From Actinomycetota bacterium (lineage in GTDB: Bacteria; Actinomycetota; Humimicrobiia; Humimicrobiales; Humimicrobiaceae), in contig JAHIPJ010000172.1 of assembly GCA_018894445.1 (NCBI GenBank), positions 1 through 12,159 of the forward strand: DNA of 12,159 nucleotides, written 5' to 3'. Position 1 is the stretch's first letter. Every line of letters starts with the position of its first letter. Made by a program: the position numbers and the translations under genes. The notes beneath the pieces are model-generated. The model made no database searches. It was not told where the DNA came from and saw only the letters and a list, made by a program, of their open reading frames with translations. This document shows positions 1 to 7,718 of this stretch, one piece after another.

Positions 1-507
1 GAATATTAAAATAGCAACCACACACAAAATAAAAAATGATGGGAAAACTATATTTTTAATATGTTTATTATCTTTATATTTTTTATCAAGGTTACTGGAA
101 AAAAATATGACCAGAGCTATTTTTGCAAACTCGGAAGGCTGAATACTGAAAAACCATAAATCTATCCACCTTCTGTAATTGCCAACTTTAATTCCAAAAC
201 CAGGAATAAGAACCAGAATAAGCAGTCCAATTAGTATAATTATTATAAAATTAGAAAATCTCCCGTAATAACGGTAATTTATTCTTGAAGCCAGGATGAA
301 AAATATAAAAGATATAGCCCACCATATTAGCTGCCTTCTGATAAACCAATAGGGATCGTTAAAATATCTCTCTCCTATTGAATCAGAAGAGCTCGATATC
401 ATTATTAAGCCAATTATTGATAATATTAAAGTCAAAATAAATAGAAAATAATATTCTATATCAACTTTCAGAAAACTGTGTCTTTTGATATTACTTCTTT
501 TTTCCAT
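1..507 (-). CDS. ftsW: FtsW, SEDS-family septal peptidoglycan glycosyltransferase, N-terminal part
   Basis: SEDS proteins are polytopic membrane proteins that polymerise lipid II into glycan strands; FtsW does this at the division septum with its partner transpeptidase FtsI. Only the first 169 codons lie in the window and the frame runs open through base 1. I read hydrophobic segments at about residues 19-38 and 60-80, a third at about 85-105, then the SEDS signature RRWIDL...FSIQPSEFAK, followed by another hydrophobic stretch. The segment GLIMISSSSDS after the first helix is also SEDS-like. The ATG at 507-505 is the only reasonable start, because an in-frame TAA lies a few codons upstream. 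It overlaps the end of murD by 17 bases, and no strong ribosome binding site is visible, so translation is probably coupled to murD. RodA and SpoVE are close relatives; the dcw position favours FtsW. Confidence 0.9.
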   Translation of the reverse strand, partial: MEKRSNIKRHSFLKVDIEYYFLFILTLILSIIGLIMISSSSDSIGERYFNDPYWFIRRQLIWWAISFIFFILASRINYRYYGRFSNFIIIILIGLLILVLIPGFGIKVGNYRRWIDLWFFSIQPSEFAKIALVIFFSSNLDKKYKDNKHIKNIVFPSFFILCVVAILIF

Positions 508-1954
508 GGTATCTGATTTTTTCTGAGATTACTAAGCTTTTAAACCTGTTTCCTCTCTCTTTATAATCTTTAAACATATCCATACTGGCGCAGGCAGGAG
601 AGAGCATCAGGACTTCCCCGGGGCCGGCAACTTTAAATCCTTTTTTAACTGCTGCTTCAAGCGTGCTGCATTTATATATTTTATAATCATAGTGGCTTCC
701 TATTACCCGGTCATAAATCTTAGGAGCAGTTTCTCCTATTAAAATTAAGTTTTTAACTTTTTTGTTTAGAACTGAAATCAATTCAGAAAAATCCATATCT
801 TTATCTTTACCACCCATAACCAATGTAATTTCCTTACCAAAATCATTAATAGCTACCATAGTTGCATCTGGATTAGTTGATTTTGAATCATTAAAGCATC
901 TTATATTGTTTATATAACCTAAATATTCCAGTCTATGTTCCAGAGGCTTAAAATTTTTAATTGATTTTTCGATATTTTTTTCATTTATATTCATCAGTAC
1001 CGCCGGCGCAATAGAAGCCATAATATTAGATATATTATGTTTGCCTTTCAGAAGAATATTTTCTATATTTATTTTCCCCTTGCTCCTTTCTATCTGGTAG
1101 TAAATATAATTATTTTTATAAAAAATGTTTGTGTCATCTTCCGGTTCCAGACCAAACTTAATAAATTCCGGTAGCGGATTTTGCCTTCCAGGGATAGCTT
1201 TTATTTTTTTATTTATATACCGGTCATCTATATTGATAATTGACCAGTCATCTTCATTCTGATTTGCCAGTAACTTTAATTTCAGGTCACTGTAGTTTTT
1301 AAAAGATTTATGTCTGTCTATATGATCACTGGTGATATTTAATATTACACTAATATGAGGTTTGAAGTCGTATATTCTCTCCAATTGAAAACTGCTAACC
1401 TCTATGACTCTGATTAAATTTTCTCGCGAATTGCTGTTGTACTTATTTTCTGTATCTATGGTTTCAATCAACGGCAGACCGACATTTCCACAGACTATAC
1501 AATTATTTCCGGAATCATCAAGAATTTTCCCAATCAGAGTCACCACTGTTGTTTTGCCATTAGTACCTGTTACAGCAATAGTCCTAGCCTGTTCTTCTTT
1601 ACTTAACAATTTCCATGCCAGCTCTAATTCACTCCAGACAGGAATTTTATTTTCCTGGGCAAGTTTAATTATCGGCATATTATCCGGAACACCAGGACTG
1701 ATTATTATTAGATCAATTTTTTCTATGACCTCTTTTTCTTCTAATGTGTCTTTACCTAATATTATCTTTAAATTATTACGACTGATGTCCTGATACTTGC
1801 TAAATGCGCCTTCCAGATTCAGGTCAGGATTACTATCAATTCCAGTTATGGAGCAGCAAAAGTTGAGTATCTTTTCTATCACAGAAATTCCTGTCCTTCC
1901 AAGACCAACTACCAGTAAATTTTTATCTTTAACCAGATTAAATTTTTTTTCCAT
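491..1954 (-). CDS. murD: UDP-N-acetylmuramoyl-L-alanine--D-glutamate ligase MurD
   Basis: MurD is the cytoplasmic ATP-dependent ligase that adds D-glutamate to UDP-MurNAc-L-Ala, the second amino-acid step of the stem peptide. The 487-residue protein is slightly longer than the usual ~450. It shows the N-terminal nucleotide-sugar domain (VVGLGRTGIS near residue 15, SPGVP at 86-90), the Mur ligase P-loop TGTNGKTT at 129-136, EVSSFQLE at 185-192 and the SDHIDRH motif at 209-215. The Lys-containing stretch around 220-228 is where the carbamylated lysine is expected. The C-terminal signature DSKSTN lies at 356-361 and LSPACASMDMFKDYKERG at 451-468, both typical of MurD. The gap to mraY is 4 bases with only a weak ribosome binding site, which suggests translational coupling. 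The last codons overlap the ftsW start. Confidence 0.97.
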   Translation of the reverse strand: MEKKFNLVKDKNLLVVGLGRTGISVIEKILNFCCSITGIDSNPDLNLEGAFSKYQDISRNNLKIILGKDTLEEKEVIEKIDLIIISPGVPDNMPIIKLAQENKIPVWSELELAWKLLSKEEQARTIAVTGTNGKTTVVTLIGKILDDSGNNCIVCGNVGLPLIETIDTENKYNSNSRENLIRVIEVSSFQLERIYDFKPHISVILNITSDHIDRHKSFKNYSDLKLKLLANQNEDDWSIINIDDRYINKKIKAIPGRQNPLPEFIKFGLEPEDDTNIFYKNNYIYYQIERSKGKINIENILLKGKHNISNIMASIAPAVLMNINEKNIEKSIKNFKPLEHRLEYLGYINNIRCFNDSKSTNPDATMVAINDFGKEITLVMGGKDKDMDFSELISVLNKKVKNLILIGETAPKIYDRVIGSHYDYKIYKCSTLEAAVKKGFKVAGPGEVLMLSPACASMDMFKDYKERGNRFKSLVISEKIRYHGKKK

Positions 1955-1958
1955 TCTT

Positions 1959-2975
1959 TTAATCTATAAACTTTAAGTAATAAATAAAAAATCCTACTCC
2001 TGCAAATAAGACACATACCAGCCAGAACCTTATAATAACTTTTATCTCCAGCCATCCAAGAAGTTCAAAATGATGATGAATCGGAGCCATTTTAAATACT
2101 CTTTTCTTAAAAACCTTAAACCAGAAAACCTGAATAATCACCGATAACGTTTCAATAACAAAAAGTCCCCCAATTACAATTAGTAAGATTTCCTGTTTTA
2201 AAATTATAGCAACTGCTGCAACCAGTCCCCCCAGTCCCAATGAGCCAGTATCACCCATAAAAATTTCAGCCGGGGCTGTGTTCCACCATAAAAATCCTAT
2301 GCATGCAGCCAGCGTTCCTCCACTAACTACCGCTATATCTATTCCGTAAGAAATACCGAGTATAGACCATTCTAAAAAGGCAATGAAACAGAATACAGCC
2401 AGAACAATGGATGAAGTTCCGGCTGCCAGACCATCAAGACCATCGGTTAAATTAACCGCATTGGTAGTACTGATTATAATCAATACCACAATAATGTAAT
2501 ACCAATTTCCCAGCTCAAACCTTATGTCGGTAAAAGGTATGCCTATACAAGTGCTGGCCTCGAGTATGTATTCATAAAATAATATAAAATATAAACATAC
2601 TATAGCCAGAAGAGAAATCTTTACCCATCCTCTTATACCAAGAGATCTCTGTTTTTTAAGCGCCATATAATCATCAATAAACCCTATCAGGCTGCATAAC
2701 AATAATATGGAAAGAACAAACATTCCTTCTATACTGTAAACCTCATCCCACCGGTAATATTTAATCAGACTCACTATAGTAAATGCAGTTATGGAAGACA
2801 GAACAAATATTATTCCCCCCATAGTTGGTGTTCCTGTCTTAACAGAATGTGTTTTTGGGCCATCAATACGGATCTTTTCTCCAATTTTTTTATTTTTTTG
2901 AAATTTTATAAATAGAGGTGTTGTCAGAAGTGATATTACACCTCCAATTATAATTGATAAAAATATCCAGGTCAT
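1959..2975 (-). CDS. mraY: Phospho-N-acetylmuramoyl-pentapeptide transferase MraY
   Basis: MraY transfers phospho-MurNAc-pentapeptide from UDP to undecaprenyl phosphate, making lipid I on the inner face of the membrane. At 338 residues it has normal family length, with about ten hydrophobic membrane segments. Diagnostic motifs are all present: DGPKTHSVKTGTPTMGG at 38-54, the aspartate pair DD at 101-102, NLTDGLDGLAAG at 175-186, the GDTGSLGLGG loop at 241-250 and the HHH cluster at 300-302 within APIHHHFE. These include the Mg2+ and substrate-binding residues known for the family. Fourteen bases separate it from murF, with GCGGAAA as a modest ribosome binding site. It sits between murF and murD, in functional order for the lipid I pathway. 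Confidence 0.97.
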   Translation of the reverse strand: MTWIFLSIIIGGVISLLTTPLFIKFQKNKKIGEKIRIDGPKTHSVKTGTPTMGGIIFVLSSITAFTIVSLIKYYRWDEVYSIEGMFVLSILLLCSLIGFIDDYMALKKQRSLGIRGWVKISLLAIVCLYFILFYEYILEASTCIGIPFTDIRFELGNWYYIIVVLIIISTTNAVNLTDGLDGLAAGTSSIVLAVFCFIAFLEWSILGISYGIDIAVVSGGTLAACIGFLWWNTAPAEIFMGDTGSLGLGGLVAAVAIILKQEILLIVIGGLFVIETLSVIIQVFWFKVFKKRVFKMAPIHHHFELLGWLEIKVIIRFWLVCVLFAGVGFFIYYLKFID

Positions 2976-2989
2976 ATATTAGTTTCCGC

Positions 2990-4420
2990 CTATATTAAAT
3001 TAATAATATCTTCCATTTTATTTGCTCTTGAGCCTTTTACTAAAATTAAATCTTTGGGTTTGAGCAAATTGTTTATTTCTCTACCCAGCTTTTCTTTATC
3101 TTTAAAATAAAAACATAGATCTCTATTTTTATTAAAATTACCAGTATTCCTATAACCCTCAAATATATTCTCCGCAAGATCGCCTAAAGCTATCAAGACA
3201 TCTACCTTTTTTTCAGACAGATACTGCCCGATTTCCCGGTGAAACTTAAATGAATCATTACCCAGTTCCAGCATATCTCCTAATATAGCTACACTTCTCA
3301 TATTTTTCTTTTCTGAAATTAAAACCAGTGTATCAATAGCATTTCTAACCGATGCAGGACTGGCATTATAACAATCATCTATAATTATTTTATCTTTTTT
3401 CCTTATAATTTCCATTCTGGAACCTTCAATAGCTGCGCTTTCAATTCCTGCTTTAACCAACTCTTTATTGATATTTAAGTATAAGCATATAGCTGCCGCG
3501 CAACAGGCATTATATATATTATGATAGCCAGGAATATTCAAACATATATCTATAATTTTCTTACTGCCTTTATAGAAATTAAAAGTAAATCTTCCCATCT
3601 CATCCATATTTTTTTCAATAAAATTAAATGCAATATTATTATTTCTCCCGAATTTTATGATCCTACACTTAACTTTCTTTTCTATCAAATCAGTATACCT
3701 GTCATCATTATTTAAAAATAAGATTCCATTATTTTTGTAAAGAATTTCTGCTATTTCGGCTTTTGCTATGGCTATTTCCCGCAAGTCTTTAAAAAAAGCC
3801 ATATGTGATTCCCCTACAGCTGTAATAGCTCCTATATCTAAATTACATATACGAGAAAGCATTTCTATCTGACCTTTTCCCCTCATACCCAGTTCAGCAA
3901 CAAAAAAATCCGTTTGGCTGTCAATTTCCAAAATCGATTTTGATACCCCAATTTCAGTATTATAATTCCTGGGGGTAAATTCAACTTTATACTCTTTACT
4001 TAATATATTTACCAGAAAATCTTTAGTAATAGTTTTACCCACACTCCCGGTTATACCGATTACAGTTGGATTAAATTTACGTATATAATGATAGGCAATA
4101 TTTTCTAAAAAAGTTAAATTATTATCTGACTGCAGGATTATTAGATTATTAAAATTTTCAGTTTTAAGACTGTTTTTCCATAAATTTAATTCTTCTTTAT
4201 ATCCTGATTCAAATACAAAACCGTCAGCGCCTTTTTTTAAAGCTGATCCTATAAAATCGTGGCCATCATAATTTTCGCCCACCAGAGGAATAAAAAAATC
4301 CCCTTTTTCTATGGTTCTGGAATCAGTCGATATGTTGCAAACATATTTCTTGATATTTCCTGAAATCAAATTACAATTTGTCCAGGATATTATATTTTCA
4401 ACTCTTATTTTTTCTTTCAT
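2990..4420 (-). CDS. murF: UDP-N-acetylmuramoyl-tripeptide--D-alanyl-D-alanine ligase MurF
   Basis: MurF adds the D-Ala-D-Ala dipeptide to the UDP-MurNAc-tripeptide, completing the pentapeptide precursor in the cytoplasm. The 476-residue protein has the expected length. It has the N-terminal uridine-binding segment STDSRTIEKGDFFIPL at 31-46, the P-loop TGSVGKTITKD at 124-134 (the family more often has GKTTTK), RNYNTEIGVS at 151-160, AELGMRGKGQIE at 175-186, and the C-terminal MurF markers DDCYNASPASV at 348-358 and LGDMLELG at 380-387. The ATG at 4420 lies inside the end of murE, overlapping it by 23 bases in another frame. GCGGGG just upstream can act as a ribosome binding site. This is tight coupling to the product of the frameshifted murE frame. 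Confidence 0.96.
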   Translation of the reverse strand: MKEKIRVENIISWTNCNLISGNIKKYVCNISTDSRTIEKGDFFIPLVGENYDGHDFIGSALKKGADGFVFESGYKEELNLWKNSLKTENFNNLIILQSDNNLTFLENIAYHYIRKFNPTVIGITGSVGKTITKDFLVNILSKEYKVEFTPRNYNTEIGVSKSILEIDSQTDFFVAELGMRGKGQIEMLSRICNLDIGAITAVGESHMAFFKDLREIAIAKAEIAEILYKNNGILFLNNDDRYTDLIEKKVKCRIIKFGRNNNIAFNFIEKNMDEMGRFTFNFYKGSKKIIDICLNIPGYHNIYNACCAAAICLYLNINKELVKAGIESAAIEGSRMEIIRKKDKIIIDDCYNASPASVRNAIDTLVLISEKKNMRSVAILGDMLELGNDSFKFHREIGQYLSEKKVDVLIALGDLAENIFEGYRNTGNFNKNRDLCFYFKDKEKLGREINNLLKPKDLILVKGSRANKMEDIINLI

Positions 4421-5408
4421 TTTTCCCCGCAGCCCACTCCTTTACTACTTCCCGATCGCAAAATGGTATTCTGTAATCTTCGAATTCCTGGTAATTTTCA
4501 TGACCTTTCCCCGCAATAAGAACTACATCATTTTTTCGCGCCATTTCAAGAGCCTTAAATATTGCTTTTTTCCTGTCAGTTTCTTTAATATATTCTTTAC
4601 TGCCAGACTCAATCAGACCTTCCTCTATCATGCTTATTATAGAATCCGGTCTTTCAGTTCTTGGATTATCAGAAGTTATCACCGTAAAATCAGCCTGCTG
4701 CCCTGAAATATGACCCATGATTTTTCTTTTCCCCTTATCACGGCCACCACCGCATCCAAAAACTGATATAATTCTACCTCCTGGTTTTAACATTTGCCTT
4801 ATAGTCACCAGTACATTTTCCAGACCATCCGGTGTATGTGCATAATCTACTATTACTGTTGACTTTTTATAAGAATCTATTTTTTCAAATCTACCCCCAG
4901 CTCCATACAAAGACTTTATACCTCTCTGAATAGAGCTGTTTTTTATACCCATATCAATGCAGACACCTGCAGCTGCCAGGATATTATAGATATTGAAGTA
5001 TCCGCATAATGGAGATGAGATATTTAACTTTTTACCATCTGAAGTATTTACATCCATTTCAATTCCTGAAATGGAGTTTTTAATATTACTTGCCCATACA
5101 CTTGCCCTGTCTGACTTAAGTGAATAAGATATTCTTTCCAAATCAGTGGATTTAAAAATTCTTTTTCCATAACTATTATCTATATTAATAACCGCTTTTT
5201 CCCCTCCATACACATACCTGTATTCCTTTAAAAATAATTTCTTTTTTACATTAAAATAACTGGCCATATCTTTATGATAGTCCAGATGATCCCGGGAAAG
5301 ATTGGTAAATACAAGATAATTAAATTTAAGATAGTCAACCCGGTGTAAATCTATTGAATGAGAGGATACTTCCATACAGACAGCGTTTACTTTTTTTGTC
5401 TGCTTTTT
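4398..5408 (-). CDS. murE: MurE C-terminal segment, read in the -1 frame (central catalytic and C-terminal domains)
   Basis: This segment holds most of MurE, the ligase that adds the third residue to UDP-MurNAc-L-Ala-D-Glu. The -1 frame is open from 5408, after a TAA at 5411-5409. Homology picks up at VNAVCMEVSSHS (5390 onward). Numbering from the Met at 5375, motifs are MEVSSHSIDLHRV at 1-13, NLSRDHLDYH at 25-34, a Lys-rich segment at 44-46 where the carbamylated lysine is expected, DYAHTPD at 177-183, GCGGGRDKGKR at 207-217, DNPR at 236-239 and GKGHENYQ at 289-296. DNPR is the recognition motif of meso-diaminopimelate-adding MurE, so the product is probably the 2,6-diaminopimelate ligase. 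The ATG at 5375 is not a convincing start: it is the Met of the conserved MEVSSH motif, has no ribosome binding site, and would omit the P-loop. This part is therefore expected to be made only as a fusion with the upstream segment. Its stop overlaps the murF start. Confidence 0.9.
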   Translation of the reverse strand, partial: KKQTKKVNAVCMEVSSHSIDLHRVDYLKFNYLVFTNLSRDHLDYHKDMASYFNVKKKLFLKEYRYVYGGEKAVINIDNSYGKRIFKSTDLERISYSLKSDRASVWASNIKNSISGIEMDVNTSDGKKLNISSPLCGYFNIYNILAAAGVCIDMGIKNSSIQRGIKSLYGAGGRFEKIDSYKKSTVIVDYAHTPDGLENVLVTIRQMLKPGGRIISVFGCGGGRDKGKRKIMGHISGQQADFTVITSDNPRTERPDSIISMIEEGLIESGSKEYIKETDRKKAIFKALEMARKNDVVLIAGKGHENYQEFEDYRIPFCDREVVKEWAAGKNERKNKS

Positions 5409-5411
5409 TTA
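5387..5411 (-). other. Candidate -1 frameshift window in murE with A AAA AAG slippery heptamer
   Basis: The 0 frame ends with codons CAA AAA AAG TAA. The bases at 5396-5390 are A AAA AAG in the correct phase for -1 slippage, and the 0-frame stop (5389-5387) follows at once. Slipping back one base gives GTA AAC GCT GTC TGT ATG GAA, which enters the conserved MurE MEVSSH motif. Between the conserved TT and MEVSSH there are then 22 residues, the same count as in E. coli MurE as I recall it. The -1 frame has a TAA at 5411-5409, so the shift must occur in the 20-odd bases between. These include two runs of seven A (5410-5404 and 5397-5391). A AAA AAG is the heptamer used in E. coli dnaX. I found no convincing downstream stem-loop or upstream Shine-Dalgarno stimulator. 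Transcriptional slippage in the A runs, or a one-base sequencing or assembly error, would give the same picture. Confidence 0.6.
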
Positions 5412-5899
5412 AAAAAGTCATTCAAATCAAGAGACTCAGGAGTGGTACGGTCAAAAAAAGTTTTTTCACCATCTAAAAACGACTCAACAGTAGTAATAAG
5501 TGAAGTTTTCATTCCTGCACTATTTAAAATGGAATCTATCAGATAACATACAGTTGTCTTCCCATTAGTTCCTGTGACCCCGATTAATTTAAATGACTTG
5601 CTGGGATCCTGATAAAAGTTCCTGCATAAAACCGGTAATACCTTTCTGGTATTATTGACTATAACCTGGGTTATGTGAGAAGGAATTTCTAACTTTCTCT
5701 GGACCATCACTGCAACAGCCCCGCTGGAAACTGCTTCTCCTGTAAAATTATGCCCATCATGCTTGAAGCCCTCAATAGCTACAAATAAACTACTGCCCAT
5801 TGCATTTTTAGAATTTATGGAAATATTTTTAATATCCATATCAGTACTTCCATAAATTTTTTTATACTTTATATCTTTTAGTAAGTTCTGCAATCTCAT
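5387..5899 (-). CDS. murE: MurE N-terminal segment, 0 frame, ending at a stop after a slippery site
   Basis: This 170-codon frame encodes the N-terminal UDP-sugar-binding domain and the start of the ATPase domain of MurE. SINSKNAMGSSLFVAIEG at 27-44 corresponds to the uridine-binding segment; the usual DSR is replaced by NSK here. DGHNF follows at 48-52, and the P-loop GVTGTNGKTT at 107-116 and TTPESLDL at 152-159 are clear. Alone it lacks the MEVSSH catalytic region and the C-terminal domain, so it cannot be an active ligase. The ATG at 5899 is the only plausible start: an in-frame TAG lies upstream and no other ATG falls between. Eighty-nine bases separate it from ftsI. A -1 shift near its end joins it to the downstream frame to give a 500-residue protein of normal MurE length. 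See the junction entry for the alternatives. Confidence 0.9.
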   Translation of the reverse strand: MRLQNLLKDIKYKKIYGSTDMDIKNISINSKNAMGSSLFVAIEGFKHDGHNFTGEAVSSGAVAVMVQRKLEIPSHITQVIVNNTRKVLPVLCRNFYQDPSKSFKLIGVTGTNGKTTVCYLIDSILNSAGMKTSLITTVESFLDGEKTFFDRTTPESLDLNDFFKKSRQKK

Positions 5900-5988
5900 T
5901 TTTATAACCGCCAGTATTAAAGTTATTTTATCCTATGAAATTAATATCATATTTTTTACAGCATTATATATTAATACCTGCTTATCAT

Positions 5989-7698
5989 TCACTGACAGAC
6001 CTTTAACCTCGTTAAAGAAAACTCCATTATATCCCTGAAAACAGGAGCTGCAACAGTTGAACCCCAGATTGTATTTTTTCCACCCTGTGGTTCATCCACA
6101 ACTACAATTATTGCAATTTCAGGATCCTCATAGGGTGCAAAACCAATAAAAGAGGTTATTTGCCTTCCCTCACTATAACCAACTCCATTTTTGTTGACCT
6201 TTTCAGCAGTACCGGTTTTTCCACAAACCTTTAACCCATCTATCTGCGCTCTTGTTCCTGTTCCCCCCTCCACTACAGCAAGCATCATGTCTTTTAGCGC
6301 ATCTGCCGTCTCCTGGCTGAGAATTCTATTTCCTTCCTCTATTTGCTTATTTTCATTTTCTTCATTTTCCAATAATTTCACTTCCTTTACAATAGAAGGA
6401 GTAACCAGATAGCCCCCGTTAGCAACAGCGCAAACAGCCCTCAGTAGTTGAAGCGGAGTCACTGAAATATTCTGCCCTATAGCCAGTGCTCCTATTGTTG
6501 ATGCGGGCCAGGTCTTATAATCATAAAAAAGTCCCTTTTCTTCGCCCGGCAACTCTATTCCTGTAATCTCACCAAATCCAAATTTTTTTATACTTTCCCA
6601 GAACGTTTTTTCTCCCATGCTCAGGGCAATAGTAACAGCCCCAACATTAATGGAATACTTTATTATTTCTTCGGTAGTATAGCTGGCATTATAAGTCCTG
6701 AATATCTCCCTAATTACTCTATCGCCAACTCTAATCGAAGAAGCTAAGTCAAATACCTGGTCTTTACTGACCGAATTATTCTCTATTGCCGATGCGATAT
6801 TAATTATCTTAAAAGTAGACCCTGGCTCATAAGTGAAAGATATACCTGATATCTTATACAGTTCTGGATCGGCTTCCTGATAATTATTCAAGTCAAAACC
6901 AGGATAAGCTGCTATCGAATATATTTCACCGGTTTTGGGATTCATAACTATGGAAATTGCACTCAAGGCACCAAATTCTGAGACAACTTCTTCCAGTTTT
7001 TCCTGTGCGATATATTGAATCTGGGAATCAATAGTAAGAACCACATCTTTACCATCAACAGGTTCTATGTAGGTATTATTTTCTCCAGGGATTATATTGC
7101 CAAAAACATCTTTTTCGGCAATTGCTTTACCATCAATTCCCCTCAAGACTTTTTCATACTGCAGTTCAATTCCGGCCAGTCCATTATTATCCACCCCGGC
7201 AAACCCGATCACTGAAGCAGCAATATCATTTAGAGGATAATATCTTCTGGCTTCATTTTGAAAATATATACCCGGGAGATTATATTCCACAATTTTTTCA
7301 GCTTTTTCTTGAGAAACTTTTCTTTGTATATACACAAACCCTAAATCTTTACTGTCCAGCTTTTCCTTTACATTCTCTACGTCCAGCTCCAATATTTCTG
7401 CTAAAATTTTCGATTCATATTCAGAATCAACAACTAACTTTGGATTCGCATATACAGTCCTTTCATTCAAGCTTATTGCCAGTTCAACTCCATTTCTATC
7501 CAGTATTTTACCCCTTCTTGAATCGAGAACAAATTCACCTATATGTTGAAACTCTGCATAACTTTTAAACTCTGAAGCATTTAGATACTGGATAAAAACT
7601 AACCTATAGATTATTAATAAAAAAGTTATTGAAAATAAAATAAACAGGAAATATATTCTTTTCCTGTTTATTTTGATATTATTACTATTTCTAAGCAT
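5989..7698 (-). CDS. ftsI: FtsI / class B penicillin-binding protein, septal D,D-transpeptidase
   Basis: This is the class B penicillin-binding protein that cross-links septal peptidoglycan in partnership with FtsW. The 569-residue protein has a short cytoplasmic tail and one membrane anchor at about 14-36. A PBP dimerisation domain follows, starting with RRGKILDRNGVELA at 61-74. The transpeptidase domain has all three active-site motifs: S294-TFK in YEPGSTFK, SIN at 349-351 and KTGT at 494-497. The protein ends shortly after the catalytic domain, so the C-terminal PASTA repeats found in SpoVD and many Firmicute PBP2B proteins are absent. The position after ftsL and before murE is standard for pbpB/ftsI. 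The start is the ATG at 7698, 20 bases after the ftsL stop, without a strong ribosome binding site. Confidence 0.95.
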   Translation of the reverse strand: MLRNSNNIKINRKRIYFLFILFSITFLLIIYRLVFIQYLNASEFKSYAEFQHIGEFVLDSRRGKILDRNGVELAISLNERTVYANPKLVVDSEYESKILAEILELDVENVKEKLDSKDLGFVYIQRKVSQEKAEKIVEYNLPGIYFQNEARRYYPLNDIAASVIGFAGVDNNGLAGIELQYEKVLRGIDGKAIAEKDVFGNIIPGENNTYIEPVDGKDVVLTIDSQIQYIAQEKLEEVVSEFGALSAISIVMNPKTGEIYSIAAYPGFDLNNYQEADPELYKISGISFTYEPGSTFKIINIASAIENNSVSKDQVFDLASSIRVGDRVIREIFRTYNASYTTEEIIKYSINVGAVTIALSMGEKTFWESIKKFGFGEITGIELPGEEKGLFYDYKTWPASTIGALAIGQNISVTPLQLLRAVCAVANGGYLVTPSIVKEVKLLENEENENKQIEEGNRILSQETADALKDMMLAVVEGGTGTRAQIDGLKVCGKTGTAEKVNKNGVGYSEGRQITSFIGFAPYEDPEIAIIVVVDEPQGGKNTIWGSTVAAPVFRDIMEFSLTRLKVCQ

Positions 7699-7718
7699 TT
7701 TTTAAACTAACATAATAA

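Noticed and set aside
1404..1793. Plus-strand open frame of 129 codons
   Set aside because: It lies entirely antisense to murD, which has full family motifs, and its translation shows no recognisable domain.
4311..4706. Plus-strand open frame of 131 codons
   Set aside because: It is antisense to the murE/murF junction, where both minus-strand frames are supported by motifs.
5373..5375. ATG as a genuine start of a separate short ligase gene (4398-5375)
   Set aside because: The Met is part of the conserved MEVSSH motif, there is no ribosome binding site, and homology to MurE continues upstream in the same frame (VNAVC).
5286..5386. Downstream RNA structure to stimulate the murE frameshift
   Set aside because: Only a 3-bp GGA/UCC hairpin and a distant CCGGG/CCCGG pairing with a loop of about 40 bases were found by eye. 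Neither is at the usual 5-9 base spacing or strong enough.
5963..5968. TATAAT in the ftsI-murE gap as an internal promoter
   Set aside because: The -10 is perfect, but at 17-18 base spacing the best -35 matches only two or three of six bases, and such hexamers are common by chance in this AT-rich DNA.
7122..7568. Plus-strand open frame of 148 codons
   Set aside because: It is antisense to ftsI, whose motifs are unambiguous. The translation looks like low-complexity shadow sequence.
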